40,366 nt of DNA from Krumholzibacterium sp965370495 (GTDB lineage: Bacteria; Krumholzibacteriota; Krumholzibacteriia; Krumholzibacteriales; Krumholzibacteriaceae). This document shows positions 14,961 through 22,949 of the stretch, one piece after another; within the stretch, counting starts at the first letter, position 1; each line of letters begins with the position of its first letter. Location: assembly GCA_965370495.1 (NCBI GenBank), contig CBDUUV010000007.1, positions 1-40,366 on the forward strand, in the 5' to 3' direction. The notes below the pieces were generated by a model. The model made no database searches, was not told the origin of the DNA, and saw only the letters and a program-made list of their open reading frames with translations. Position numbers and translations under genes: made by a program.

Positions 14961-16592
14961 ATGAATTCAGGATTTATCGAGGCGTTTTTACAGATAATCA
15001 GGGTAAAGAGGGTAGACAAAAACACTCTTGTCGAGACTATAAAAGCCAGTCTGGTATCAGCGGCCAAGCGCAAGTTGGGACAGGACGCCGAGATCCGCGT
15101 GCACCTTGATGAGGCGAAGGGACAGCTGGAGATTTTCCGTGTGTACAAGGTTGTAGAAGAGATAGAAGTAGAAGCCGCCGAATTGCTTCTTGAGGACGCG
15201 AAAGAAATCGATGAAACAGCCGGGATCGGCAGTGAAGTGGTCGAGGAGCTTGCTCTCGAGGAATTCGGGCGCAACGCGATTCAGACCGCCAAACAGATCC
15301 TTATGCAGAGAGTCAGGGAAGCTGAGCGTGAACGCATATTCGAGGATTACAAGGACAAGGTCGGTATGATAGTCTCAGGTACAGTGCGCCAGATCGACAG
15401 GGGAAACATCCTGCTCAATCTTGGCAGGGCGGAAGCGTATCTGCCGTTGCGTGAGCAGATCCGGAAAGAGCGTTATAACCAGGGTGATACGATCAGGGCC
15501 TGCGTGGTCGAAGTGGACAAAGAAACCAGAGGCCCCCAGATCATAGTGTCCAGAGGAAGTAATCAGTTTCTTTTAAAACTGTTTGAGCAGGAAGTTCCCG
15601 AGATATATGATGGTGATGTCGATATCAAGAATATTGCCAGAGAGCCGGGTGGGCGTTCAAAGATCGCTGTCCATTCACGTAGTGACAAGGTCGACGCGGT
15701 CGGATCATGTGTCGGGATGAAAGGATCGCGTGTCCAGGCTGTTGTGAACGAATTGCATGGGGAGAAGATAGATATTGTCAGCTGGAGCGAAAACATCAGT
15801 GAATTCGTATCGAGAGCGCTTTCTCCAGCGAAGGTATCATCGCTGAGATTTAACGAATCCGAATCTCTGGTGTTGGCAATCGTCGAGGAAGATCAGCTTT
15901 CACTCGCAATTGGTAAAGATGGGCAGAATGTCCGTCTGGCATCGAAATTGACCGGTTGGAAGATCAATCTTGACACTGTTAAAGAGACGGAAAGAAGAGA
16001 CAAGCTGGAGCAGAAGCTTCAGATGGATATATCGGATATGGTCGGTGTCACGGAGAAAATGGCATCGAGACTCAAGAGTATAGGTATTCTGACAGTACAG
16101 AAATTGTACAAGACCACGCTGTTGGACCTTCTCGATGTTGAGGGTATTGGCCCTAAGACAGCAGAAAGGGTAAAAGCGCTTGCGACAGAGACTATGGAAG
16201 AGCTTGACAGGGCACTGCAAGACCTTCTGGAAAAGGAGAGAATAGTAGAGGAAGAAGTTGCCAGCAAGCCGCTCTTCGATGAGGATGCGCTTGCTCCGGA
16301 ACCTGAAAAGGAAGAAGAAGAAGTTAAACTGACCGAGGAAGACCTTTTCGGTGATTTGTCAAGTGATGGTTCTGAAGACGACACTGAAGAAGGAAAGAAA
16401 GAAAGCGATTCAGGGGAGCCGGAGGATACATCTGAGGAAGTTTCCGAAGAAGATGAAGAAGATGAAGAAGATACAAAAGAAGACAACAAGGAAGAACCGG
16501 AATATACTGAACAGATAGATGAAGATATTTCAGGTGAAACCGCTGATGAAGAGTCTGATGCAAAGACACCTGATGAAAATGTAGAAAAATAA
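14961..16592 (+). CDS. nusA: Transcription termination/antitermination factor NusA
   Basis: NusA binds RNA polymerase and nascent RNA to control pausing, termination and antitermination. Domains in order: N-terminal RNAP-binding domain (residues 1-130), S1 (about 132-200, VGMIVSGTVRQIDRGNILL), KH1 and KH2 (about 205-345, with VGMKGSRVQ and AIGKDGQNVRLA) and a helix-hairpin-helix region (about 360-425, LLDVEGIGPKTAERV). Beyond it, residues about 435-543 are an extremely acidic tail, roughly half Asp/Glu, not part of the standard domains. GAGGGG lies upstream of the ATG, and a consensus promoter precedes it. It is followed directly by infB with no YlxR or L7Ae-like gene between. Confidence 0.97.
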   Translation: MNSGFIEAFLQIIRVKRVDKNTLVETIKASLVSAAKRKLGQDAEIRVHLDEAKGQLEIFRVYKVVEEIEVEAAELLLEDAKEIDETAGIGSEVVEELALEEFGRNAIQTAKQILMQRVREAERERIFEDYKDKVGMIVSGTVRQIDRGNILLNLGRAEAYLPLREQIRKERYNQGDTIRACVVEVDKETRGPQIIVSRGSNQFLLKLFEQEVPEIYDGDVDIKNIAREPGGRSKIAVHSRSDKVDAVGSCVGMKGSRVQAVVNELHGEKIDIVSWSENISEFVSRALSPAKVSSLRFNESESLVLAIVEEDQLSLAIGKDGQNVRLASKLTGWKINLDTVKETERRDKLEQKLQMDISDMVGVTEKMASRLKSIGILTVQKLYKTTLLDLLDVEGIGPKTAERVKALATETMEELDRALQDLLEKERIVEEEVASKPLFDEDALAPEPEKEEEEVKLTEEDLFGDLSSDGSEDDTEEGKKESDSGEPEDTSEEVSEEDEEDEEDTKEDNKEEPEYTEQIDEDISGETADEESDAKTPDENVEK

Positions 16593-16617
16593 TGGGTCTG
16601 AAGGGAGTTGAATTCTT

Positions 16618-18786
16618 TTGGCGAAGGTTCGTGTATATCAACTTGCAAAAAAATACGAGATATCAAGCGAAGCACTGAGGAAGATTCTTGTCAAGGAAGG
16701 TATTACGGTCAAAAGCCACATGAGTACGGTGGAAGACCACGTGGAAATACTGGTCCAGCAGCATATGAACAGGATCAAAGAAGCTGCTATGGCCAAGGTG
16801 AAACGTAAAGACAAGAAGAAGAAACAGCAGGGGAAACAGCAGGGGAAACAGCAGAAAAAACCTGTTTACAAAAAGTCCAGGGGCAGGAGGCCGAAGAGGG
16901 TTGAGAAGCGAGTCGAGGCTGACCAGAAAGCAGTTAAGGAAAGTGTTAAGAGGACACTGGCAAAGCTGGAAGTCACAAGAAAATCAAAGAGGCGCAAACG
17001 CAAGGAAGAGGTCGAGGTTGTAGAGGAAGATATCAACCTGATAAAACTTCCTGAATTTTCGACAGTCGCCGATCTTGCGAGCCAGCTCGATGTGGACCCT
17101 GCCGAGATCATCCAGGAGTGTTTCAAAATGGGCCTGATGGTGTCTATCAATCAGAAGCTCGAAAAAGATGCCACCGAAATGATAGCCCAAGAACATGGAT
17201 TCAGCGTAAAATTTGTTTCAACCTACGGGCAGGATCTCCTGTCAGATAAAAAGCAGATCAAACCGGAACGCCTCGAACTGCGGCCGCCTGTTGTAACTAT
17301 AATGGGGCATGTAGATCACGGTAAGACATCTCTTCTCGACAATATCAGGCAGACTAATGTCATAGCCGGTGAAAAGGGTGGGATTACACAGCACATCGGA
17401 GCATACGCAGCGGTCGTGAATGGTAAGAACATAACATTTATCGATACACCGGGACACGAAGCATTTACAGCAATGCGATCCAGAGGTGCGCGGTCCACGG
17501 ATATAGTCATCGTTATTGTGGCTGCCGATGACGGTGTGATGCCTCAGACGACCGAAGCGATTAACCATGCAAAGGCTGCCGACGTGCCCATCATCATAGC
17601 GATTAACAAGATAGATCTGCCGAATGCAGATATCGACCGTGTCAAGACGGGTCTTATGCAGTTAAACATAGTTCTCGAGGAGTACGGTGGAAACATCATG
17701 TGCGCTGAGATCTCGGCTAAAAATGATATTGGAATAGATCACTTGCTTGAAATGATCCTTCTGCAAGCTGAATTGATGGAACTCAAGGCTGATCCCGAAG
17801 CTCAGTGCAGGGGGGTCGTCATTGAAGCAAAAAAGGAAGAGGGGCGTGGAATCGTAGCAACAATTCTGATCCAGCAGGGTACACTGAGGATCGGGGATAT
17901 TTTTGTTACAGGAAATTATTTTGGACGTGTTAAAGCTCTTCTCAATGAGCGTGGAGACAGGATTCGGAACGCGCCTCCTTCGACGCCCGCGGTCGTGCTT
18001 GGATGCTTCGGCGTTCCACAGGCCGGTGATGCTTTTGTCCAGGTCGAAGATGAAAAGACTGCCAAGGAAGTGGCGGCCAGGAGGCAGCAATTCGCAAGGG
18101 AGAAGGACCGCCAGTCCGTACACAGGATCTCCCTCGAGGAACTTTACGTGCAGATCCAGGAAGGTGTGGCCAAGGAGCTTAATCTCATCGTCAGGGCTGA
18201 TACGGATGGTTCTATCGAGGTCCTTGGCGAGAGTCTGACAGCACTCAGTACCGACGAAGTCAAGGTCAATATCATTCACAAAGCCGTTGGAATAATCAGC
18301 GAGAGTGATATTCTTCTCGCATCGGCCTCGAATGCGGTTGTTATAGGTTTTCATGTCAATGTTACTCCGAAGGCGTCGAGAATTGGCAAGAAAGAGCATG
18401 TGGATATCAGGTTCTATGATGTGATATACCGTGCTATTGATGATATCAAGGCTGCGATGTCAGGGCTTCTCGACCCGGATATTGTAGAAAAGGAACTTGG
18501 AGTGGCGGATGTACGGGAGATCTTCAGGGTCTCCAGGATTGGGACTATCGCGGGATCTTATGTCAGGACGGGTGTTATCCAGAGAAACGCGCTAGTCAGG
18601 GTCCTCAGGGAAGGTGAAGTTATTTACAAAGGGATCGTCACCTCTCTCAAGCGTTTCAAGGACGACGCGAGAGAAGTCCAGGCTGGATTCGAATGTGGCA
18701 TAGGAGTCAGTGGTTTTGAAGACCTTCTCGAAGGGGATGTCCTGGAGGTCTACAAGGAAGAGGAGCATATCAGAACGATTGATTAG
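16618..18786 (+). CDS. infB: Translation initiation factor IF-2
   Basis: IF-2 is the GTPase that places initiator fMet-tRNA on the 30S subunit and promotes subunit joining. The 722 residues comprise an N-terminal IF2_N helix domain (about 3-50), a strongly basic low-complexity linker (about 58-130, with repeated KQQG units) and a second IF2_N domain (about 143-200). The G domain follows with GHVDHGKT (230-237), GGITQHIGA, DTPGHEAF, NKID and a SAK motif, then the C-terminal beta-barrel and tRNA-binding domains. The start is TTG at 16618 with AAGGGAG about ten bases upstream. No ATG fits the conserved first domain. It lies 25 bp after nusA. Confidence 0.97.
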   Translation: MAKVRVYQLAKKYEISSEALRKILVKEGITVKSHMSTVEDHVEILVQQHMNRIKEAAMAKVKRKDKKKKQQGKQQGKQQKKPVYKKSRGRRPKRVEKRVEADQKAVKESVKRTLAKLEVTRKSKRRKRKEEVEVVEEDINLIKLPEFSTVADLASQLDVDPAEIIQECFKMGLMVSINQKLEKDATEMIAQEHGFSVKFVSTYGQDLLSDKKQIKPERLELRPPVVTIMGHVDHGKTSLLDNIRQTNVIAGEKGGITQHIGAYAAVVNGKNITFIDTPGHEAFTAMRSRGARSTDIVIVIVAADDGVMPQTTEAINHAKAADVPIIIAINKIDLPNADIDRVKTGLMQLNIVLEEYGGNIMCAEISAKNDIGIDHLLEMILLQAELMELKADPEAQCRGVVIEAKKEEGRGIVATILIQQGTLRIGDIFVTGNYFGRVKALLNERGDRIRNAPPSTPAVVLGCFGVPQAGDAFVQVEDEKTAKEVAARRQQFAREKDRQSVHRISLEELYVQIQEGVAKELNLIVRADTDGSIEVLGESLTALSTDEVKVNIIHKAVGIISESDILLASASNAVVIGFHVNVTPKASRIGKKEHVDIRFYDVIYRAIDDIKAAMSGLLDPDIVEKELGVADVREIFRVSRIGTIAGSYVRTGVIQRNALVRVLREGEVIYKGIVTSLKRFKDDAREVQAGFECGIGVSGFEDLLEGDVLEVYKEEEHIRTID

Positions 18787-18790
18787 AATC

Positions 18791-18802
18791 GGGGGCTCCC
18801 CC
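18791..18802 (+). promoter_or_regulatory. G5-CT-C5 self-complementary block at the ribosome-binding site of the DUF503 gene
   Basis: GGGGGCTCCCCC directly abuts the ATG at 18803. The G-run is the only Shine-Dalgarno candidate and is complementary to the C-run beside the start codon. Initiation may therefore depend on ribosomes terminating at the infB stop (18786) opening the structure. Confidence 0.4.
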
Positions 18803-19084
18803 ATGTTAGTAGTTTGCCTGAGAATCCAGTTTCACTTGCCGGGTTGTACTTCCCTCAAGGAAAAGAGATTTGTACTCAACAGTCTCAAGGCCAGAATGCG
18901 GAACCGGTTCAATGTGGCCTTGTGCGAGACGGCCTACCAGGACAAGTGGCAGCGGAGTGAGTTTGTTGTTGTAACCGTTGCAGGCAGCAGGCGTGGAACC
19001 GACAAGACAGTTCAATCGATAATGTCTTTTCTCGAAAGGGAAAACAGGGTGGTTCTTATTGAAGTCGAAAAGGAATATTACTGA
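18803..19084 (+). CDS. DUF503/YlxP family protein
   Basis: This 93-residue protein matches the small DUF503 (YlxP-like) family. Hallmarks are the first strand MLVVCLRIQFHLPGC, the SLKEKRFVLNSLKARMRNRFNVALCE block, and W-x-x-x-x-F-V-V-V-T-V-A strands with a C-terminal helix. Members are regularly encoded between infB and rbfA. A role in ribosome assembly is presumed from this position rather than demonstrated. The start was chosen to match the conserved first strand; upstream in-frame starts lie inside infB. Confidence 0.88.
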   Translation: MLVVCLRIQFHLPGCTSLKEKRFVLNSLKARMRNRFNVALCETAYQDKWQRSEFVVVTVAGSRRGTDKTVQSIMSFLERENRVVLIEVEKEYY

Positions 19085-19098
19085 TTTCGGAGTTTGAA

Positions 19099-19569
19099 AT
19101 GGACAACAGGCATAAGGGAAGAATTGAAGAAACGATCCGCCAGCTTGTAGCTGAACTGCTTGTCAGAAGAGTCAAGGATCCGCGTGTTTCCAATGTGTCT
19201 ATTACCCGGATTGAATTGTCTAGAGATTATTCACTGGCAAAACTTTACTATAATATCATAGGTGGAAGTGATGATCTGGAGGATGTCGACAAGGGACTGA
19301 AAAGTGCCAGGGGTTTTATCAGGGGCAAGATCAAAAAACATCTCAGTCTGAGAGTTATTCCGCAACTTCTTTTTATATACGATTCGTCTCTGGATAAGGC
19401 TATGGCACTCGAGGTGATCATCGACCGGATCCACAAGGAAGAGCTTCTTCATGGGGAGGAGCCTGTAAACGGGGAAGAACTCCGCGAGGAAAAACATTCC
19501 GGGGGAGAATCCCGGCGAGGAATATCTAATGAAAAAGGAAAAACTGACGATAAAGGATCCTTTCAGTGA
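19099..19569 (+). CDS. rbfA: 30S ribosome-binding factor RbfA
   Basis: RbfA assists late 16S rRNA processing and cold-adapted 30S maturation. The first ~115 residues show the KH-like core: RIEETIRQLVAELLV, the DPR(V)SNVSITRIELSRDYSLAKLYY block, and LRVIPQLLFIYDSSLDKA before a helix. Residues about 115-156 are a hydrophilic, Glu-rich extension beyond the usual length. GGAG lies six bases before the ATG. The 3' end overlaps the next gene by 41 bases, so the extension doubles as its translation-initiation region. Confidence 0.95.
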   Translation: MDNRHKGRIEETIRQLVAELLVRRVKDPRVSNVSITRIELSRDYSLAKLYYNIIGGSDDLEDVDKGLKSARGFIRGKIKKHLSLRVIPQLLFIYDSSLDKAMALEVIIDRIHKEELLHGEEPVNGEELREEKHSGGESRRGISNEKGKTDDKGSFQ

Positions 19570-20527
19570 TGATTTCAGGCGGATCCTGCGCCTCATCGAC
19601 GGGCACAGCCGGTTTCTGGTTCTGGGACATATAGATCCGGATGGTGACTGTATCGGTTCGATGTTCGCGCTTGCCCTTTTTCTGCGAGCGCGAGGCAAGG
19701 AGGTTATTTGCTTTGCGCCTGGTGATATCCCCGGTCTTTTCCTGACACTTTCCGGGGCGGAGAGTCTCGTTTCCCTTGAAGATATTTCCGGGTTTGCTTA
19801 CGAGGTTATTTTTTCTGTCGATGTGCCGACTGCAGAAAGGTCGGAAGGCCTCGTCGAGCAGGGTTCCGCGAGTCAAATAATCAATATCGACCATCATCCC
19901 TCCAACAGGAGGTTTGGAAGCATCAATATAGTGGATGAGAAAGCTGCCGCAACAACCGTGTTGGTCTACAGGTTCCTCGCGGAGGTGGCCAAAAACGATA
20001 TCACTCCCGATATTGCGAGTTGCCTGTATCTGGGTATCCTGATGGATACCGGTTGCTACAGGTTTCAGAATACCAATGCTGAGGCGATGTATACGGCTGG
20101 CAGGTTGATCGAACTGGGAGCCAGGGCATATGAGCTGACTCACGATTTTGTCTATATGAAAAAATATACGACCCTGAAACTTCTTGCCCCCGTACTGGAA
20201 ACACTCGAGGTCCATGGTGACGGCAGGATTGCCATCATGCAGATTACGCAGGAGATGCTGAAAAGTACCGGCGCGTCACTCAAGGATTCGGAAGGTTTTA
20301 TTGATTATGGCGCGGCGATAGACGATGTCGAACTGATTGCACTTCTCAGGGAGGTCAAACCGGAAAAGACCAGGGTCAGTTTACGATCGAGGAACAATCA
20401 AAATGTAGCTGCATTCGCTGAAGAATTCGGAGGAGGGGGGCACCGGAAAGCGGCTGGCCTTACCATCGATTCGGATCTGGAAAAGACAAAGAACCTTATA
20501 CTGGAGGGCCTCAGGAAAATGCTCTGA
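19529..20527 (+). CDS. DHH/DHHA1 phosphoesterase, NrnA-like oligoribonuclease/pAp phosphatase
   Basis: The 332-residue protein carries the DHH family metal sites: HIDPDGD (34-40), FSVDVP (about 95-100) and DHH (121-123). A DHHA1 nucleic-acid-binding domain ends in the diagnostic GGGGHRKAAG near residue 310. NrnA-type enzymes degrade 2-5-nucleotide RNAs and dephosphorylate 3'-phosphoadenosine 5'-phosphate. Its place between rbfA and truB, upstream of pnp, fits a role in finishing RNA decay. The ATG lies inside the end of rbfA with GAGG eight bases upstream. The gene is nrnA-like; direct activity is not shown by sequence alone. Confidence 0.92.
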   Translation: MKKEKLTIKDPFSDDFRRILRLIDGHSRFLVLGHIDPDGDCIGSMFALALFLRARGKEVICFAPGDIPGLFLTLSGAESLVSLEDISGFAYEVIFSVDVPTAERSEGLVEQGSASQIINIDHHPSNRRFGSINIVDEKAAATTVLVYRFLAEVAKNDITPDIASCLYLGILMDTGCYRFQNTNAEAMYTAGRLIELGARAYELTHDFVYMKKYTTLKLLAPVLETLEVHGDGRIAIMQITQEMLKSTGASLKDSEGFIDYGAAIDDVELIALLREVKPEKTRVSLRSRNNQNVAAFAEEFGGGGHRKAAGLTIDSDLEKTKNLILEGLRKML

Positions 20528-20576
20528 GAATATTTGATGCCGCAGTGACTTTTTAATCACCGGAGAAACCGATTCC

Positions 20577-21521
20577 ATGAAAGACAAGCTCGACAACCTT
20601 GTGATACCTGTCAATAAATCGATCGGCCTGACTACTTATGATGTTGTCAGGCGTTTCAAAAAAGTGGTCAGGCCCAGAAAGATCGGGCACTCAGGTACGC
20701 TTGATCCGGCTGCCACAGGTCTTGTCCTTCTCCTTACCGGGGCTGCCACGAAACTGTCCAGCTACCTTATGGACCTGCCGAAACGTTATATTGCCGACAT
20801 CAGGCTGGGTGAAGCAACTGATACGCAGGATATCGAGGGAAAAATAACAAAGACCGGGAGCTGGGATCATGTGAGCCAGGATGAAATCGAATCGGTTCTT
20901 TGCCAATTTACGGGAAAAAGGATGCAAGTCCCCCCCATGTATTCCGCCCTCAAGTACAAGGGGTCACCCCTGTATACTCTGGCTCGTAAGGGACAGGAAG
21001 TCGAACGATCGGCAAGGGAAGTCGATACGTACGAAATCAAACTGACCAGTTGTAACCTTCCCGGGTTCAGGATCGATGTGTATTGTTCAAGAGGTATGTA
21101 TGTAAGGGTACTCGCAGAGGAGATTGGTAAAGCTCTCTCGGTACCGGCTCATTTATCCGGCCTGATCAGGACGGAGATAGGTCATTTCAATGTTGAATCC
21201 GCTGTTTCCGACGAGGATTTTGAGGATCTTGCTGCAGCCGAAAATCCCGGGTATTCACTTTCAGAAGCTCTTCAGCATCTGCCGGCTTTTGAACTAAGCG
21301 TAGAGCAGATCAGGCAGCTGGAGAACGGAATATCTCCACGGGTAACGAAAAAACTCCCTGCCGTCGGGAAGCTTGTCAGGTTATTACGGCCGGAAAGCAG
21401 GCTTGGAGCCATTGCCGAAGTCGATATCACGGGAGCACTGAAACTCAAAAAGGTATTTGTTTCCGGCAATGGAGAGTCTCGGGAGAGAATCGTAAAGAGG
21501 GAGGGGCACGTGCGTCAATGA
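20577..21521 (+). CDS. truB: tRNA pseudouridine(55) synthase TruB
   Basis: TruB makes pseudouridine-55 in the T-loop of tRNAs. The catalytic motif GHSGTLDPAATG carries the nucleophile Asp43. Other family blocks are the Q-V-P-P-M-Y-S-A-L-K-Y-K-G stretch (about 118-130), the CSRGMYVRVLAEEIG block (about 170-185) and a hydrophobic LSGLIRTEIGHF. Length (314) is normal. A C-terminal PUA-like extension is present. Its last bases overlap ribF by four (ATGA), indicating translational coupling. Confidence 0.96.
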   Translation: MKDKLDNLVIPVNKSIGLTTYDVVRRFKKVVRPRKIGHSGTLDPAATGLVLLLTGAATKLSSYLMDLPKRYIADIRLGEATDTQDIEGKITKTGSWDHVSQDEIESVLCQFTGKRMQVPPMYSALKYKGSPLYTLARKGQEVERSAREVDTYEIKLTSCNLPGFRIDVYCSRGMYVRVLAEEIGKALSVPAHLSGLIRTEIGHFNVESAVSDEDFEDLAAAENPGYSLSEALQHLPAFELSVEQIRQLENGISPRVTKKLPAVGKLVRLLRPESRLGAIAEVDITGALKLKKVFVSGNGESRERIVKREGHVRQ

Positions 21522-22462
21522 CGGAAGTAATATGGTCACGGGATTTGCTTGACATCACGATCCCCGATTCTGTTGTCACTGCCGGTGTTTTTGACGGGGT
21601 CCATATCGGCCATCGGAAGGTTATCAGCAAGCTTGCTGAAACCAGGATAAAAACATGCAGTGAAAAGTCGATTCTGCTGACTTTTGACCCTCATCCATTA
21701 AGTGTGACCCATCCCGAATTGGCCCCCGATCTGTTGACTACGATCGAGGAGAAGATTTCCCTGCTGAAGCAGCTTGATATAGATATTATTGTTATAGAGG
21801 AGTTTGACAGTAAACTCGCGTACATGGATTACAGGGAATTCATATCGGGGAGGCTGATGGGCAGGCTCGGTATGAAGCATCTCGTGATAGGATATGATTT
21901 TCACCTCGGAAGAAACAGGGAGGGAAATCAACAACATCTTACAGGTGAGGGTGAAAAACTCGGATTTGGAGTTACGGTTGTACCACCCGTCGTGATCCGT
22001 GGGATAGCGGTTTCCAGTACACGCATAAGGCGCAATGTAAGAGAGAGAAAGTTAAGCAATGCTGCCCGGCTTCTTACAAGACACTATTTTTTTGATGCGG
22101 ATGTTATCCATGGATCGGGAATAGGGAAGAAGATTGACTTTCCCACGGCGAATGCAAATATATCGCACAGGGAAAAACTGGTACCTCCGCCGGGCGTGTA
22201 TGCGGTCAGGGTAGAAGTAGAGGCCCGTATTTATGATGGAATGATGAATATAGGGTCCGGCCCGACTGTTCATTCCGATGGGAGAAGGCGTATCGAGATT
22301 CATTTGTTCAATTTTTCAGGCGACCTTTATGACAGCCATCTCAGGATTCATATACTCGAGTACCTCAGGGAGGAAAAAAAGTTTGCCGGAAGGGATGAGC
22401 TTCAGTCGCAACTTGTTCAAGACAGGGAAAAAGTTCGGCTTATCCTGAAAAAAGGTGTTTGA
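21518..22462 (+). CDS. ribF: Bifunctional riboflavin kinase / FAD synthetase RibF
   Basis: RibF phosphorylates riboflavin to FMN and adenylylates FMN to FAD. The N-terminal nucleotidyltransferase domain shows GVFDGVHIGH (about 23-32), LLTFDPHP, VIGYDFHLGRNREG and a SSTRIRR motif (about 166-172). The C-terminal kinase domain shows GSGIGKKIDFPTAN (about 200-213) and the PPGVYAV strand. Length (314) is standard. Its stop codon is embedded in the -35 box of the candidate rpsO promoter. Confidence 0.96.
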   Translation: MTEVIWSRDLLDITIPDSVVTAGVFDGVHIGHRKVISKLAETRIKTCSEKSILLTFDPHPLSVTHPELAPDLLTTIEEKISLLKQLDIDIIVIEEFDSKLAYMDYREFISGRLMGRLGMKHLVIGYDFHLGRNREGNQQHLTGEGEKLGFGVTVVPPVVIRGIAVSSTRIRRNVRERKLSNAARLLTRHYFFDADVIHGSGIGKKIDFPTANANISHREKLVPPPGVYAVRVEVEARIYDGMMNIGSGPTVHSDGRRRIEIHLFNFSGDLYDSHLRIHILEYLREEKKFAGRDELQSQLVQDREKVRLILKKGV

Positions 22463-22486
22463 CAATCACGAAGAACTGTGTATGTT
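22459..22486 (+). promoter_or_regulatory. Candidate rpsO promoter overlapping the ribF stop
   Basis: TTGACA (22459-22464) and TATGTT (22481-22486) are separated by 16 bp. The -35 box shares its TGA with the ribF stop codon. Transcription from here would give an rpsO leader of about 100 bases. Confidence 0.55.
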
Positions 22487-22502
22487 TGTGAATCGAATAA
22501 TA

Positions 22503-22583
22503 ACTGGCAGGCAGTTATAATGCGGATTGGGCATGGGGCCCTTTCTGCTGCCATCGTGTTCTCAACACGGGTATATGAAGGAG
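22503..22583 (+). promoter_or_regulatory. rpsO: Structured rpsO leader, possible S15 autoregulatory site
   Basis: The leader can form a perfect 6-bp hairpin (CGTGTT, loop CTC, AACACG; 22555-22569) just before the Shine-Dalgarno. A GGCA...TGCC helix (22530-22533 with 22549-22552) precedes it, and two GGCAG copies (22506-22514) could compete for the same CTGCC. S15 represses its own mRNA through leader structures in several bacteria, and the architecture differs between phyla. The S15 link is inference from position. Confidence 0.4.
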
Positions 22584-22592
22584 GTAGTAACG

Positions 22593-22862
22593 ATGGCACT
22601 GCAAAAGGACGAGAAGAAAAAGGTAATCGAAAAATTCAGACTGCATGATCTGGATTCCGGGTCTCCCGAAGTCCAGATAGCGCTACTCACAGAACGCATC
22701 AACACTCTTACAGGTCATTTTAAGGTCCACAAGAAGGATTTTGCCTCAAGGCGGGGACTGCTTAAAATGGTTGGTCGAAGGCGTAAACTTCTGGATTACC
22801 TGAAGAAAAACAGACTTGAAAAGTATCGCGGTCTTCTCAAGGAACTTAACATCAGGAAATAG
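22593..22862 (+). CDS. rpsO: Small ribosomal subunit protein S15
   Basis: This is an 89-residue protein typical of bacterial S15, which binds the central domain of 16S rRNA and nucleates platform assembly. It shows the family blocks DSGSPEVQIALLTERI, LTGHFKVHKKDF and SRRGLLKMVGRRRKLLDYLK. The ATG at 22593 has a near-perfect Shine-Dalgarno (AAGGAGGT); the in-frame ATG 66 bases upstream lies in the structured leader and adds no conserved sequence. It precedes pnp, the common rpsO-pnp order. Confidence 0.97.
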   Translation: MALQKDEKKKVIEKFRLHDLDSGSPEVQIALLTERINTLTGHFKVHKKDFASRRGLLKMVGRRRKLLDYLKKNRLEKYRGLLKELNIRK

Positions 22863-22949
22863 TATATTTCCGAAGCATTAACTTTTCATCAGGGGAACAT
22901 GGGTGAGGTACAGGTTTCTTGATATCTGCAGATGGAGGACAATAACAGG

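Noticed and set aside
16019..16675. Serine-rich 218-codon minus-strand frame
   Set aside because: It is the antisense image of the acidic NusA tail: GAA/GAG/GAT codons read backwards as Ser-like codons.
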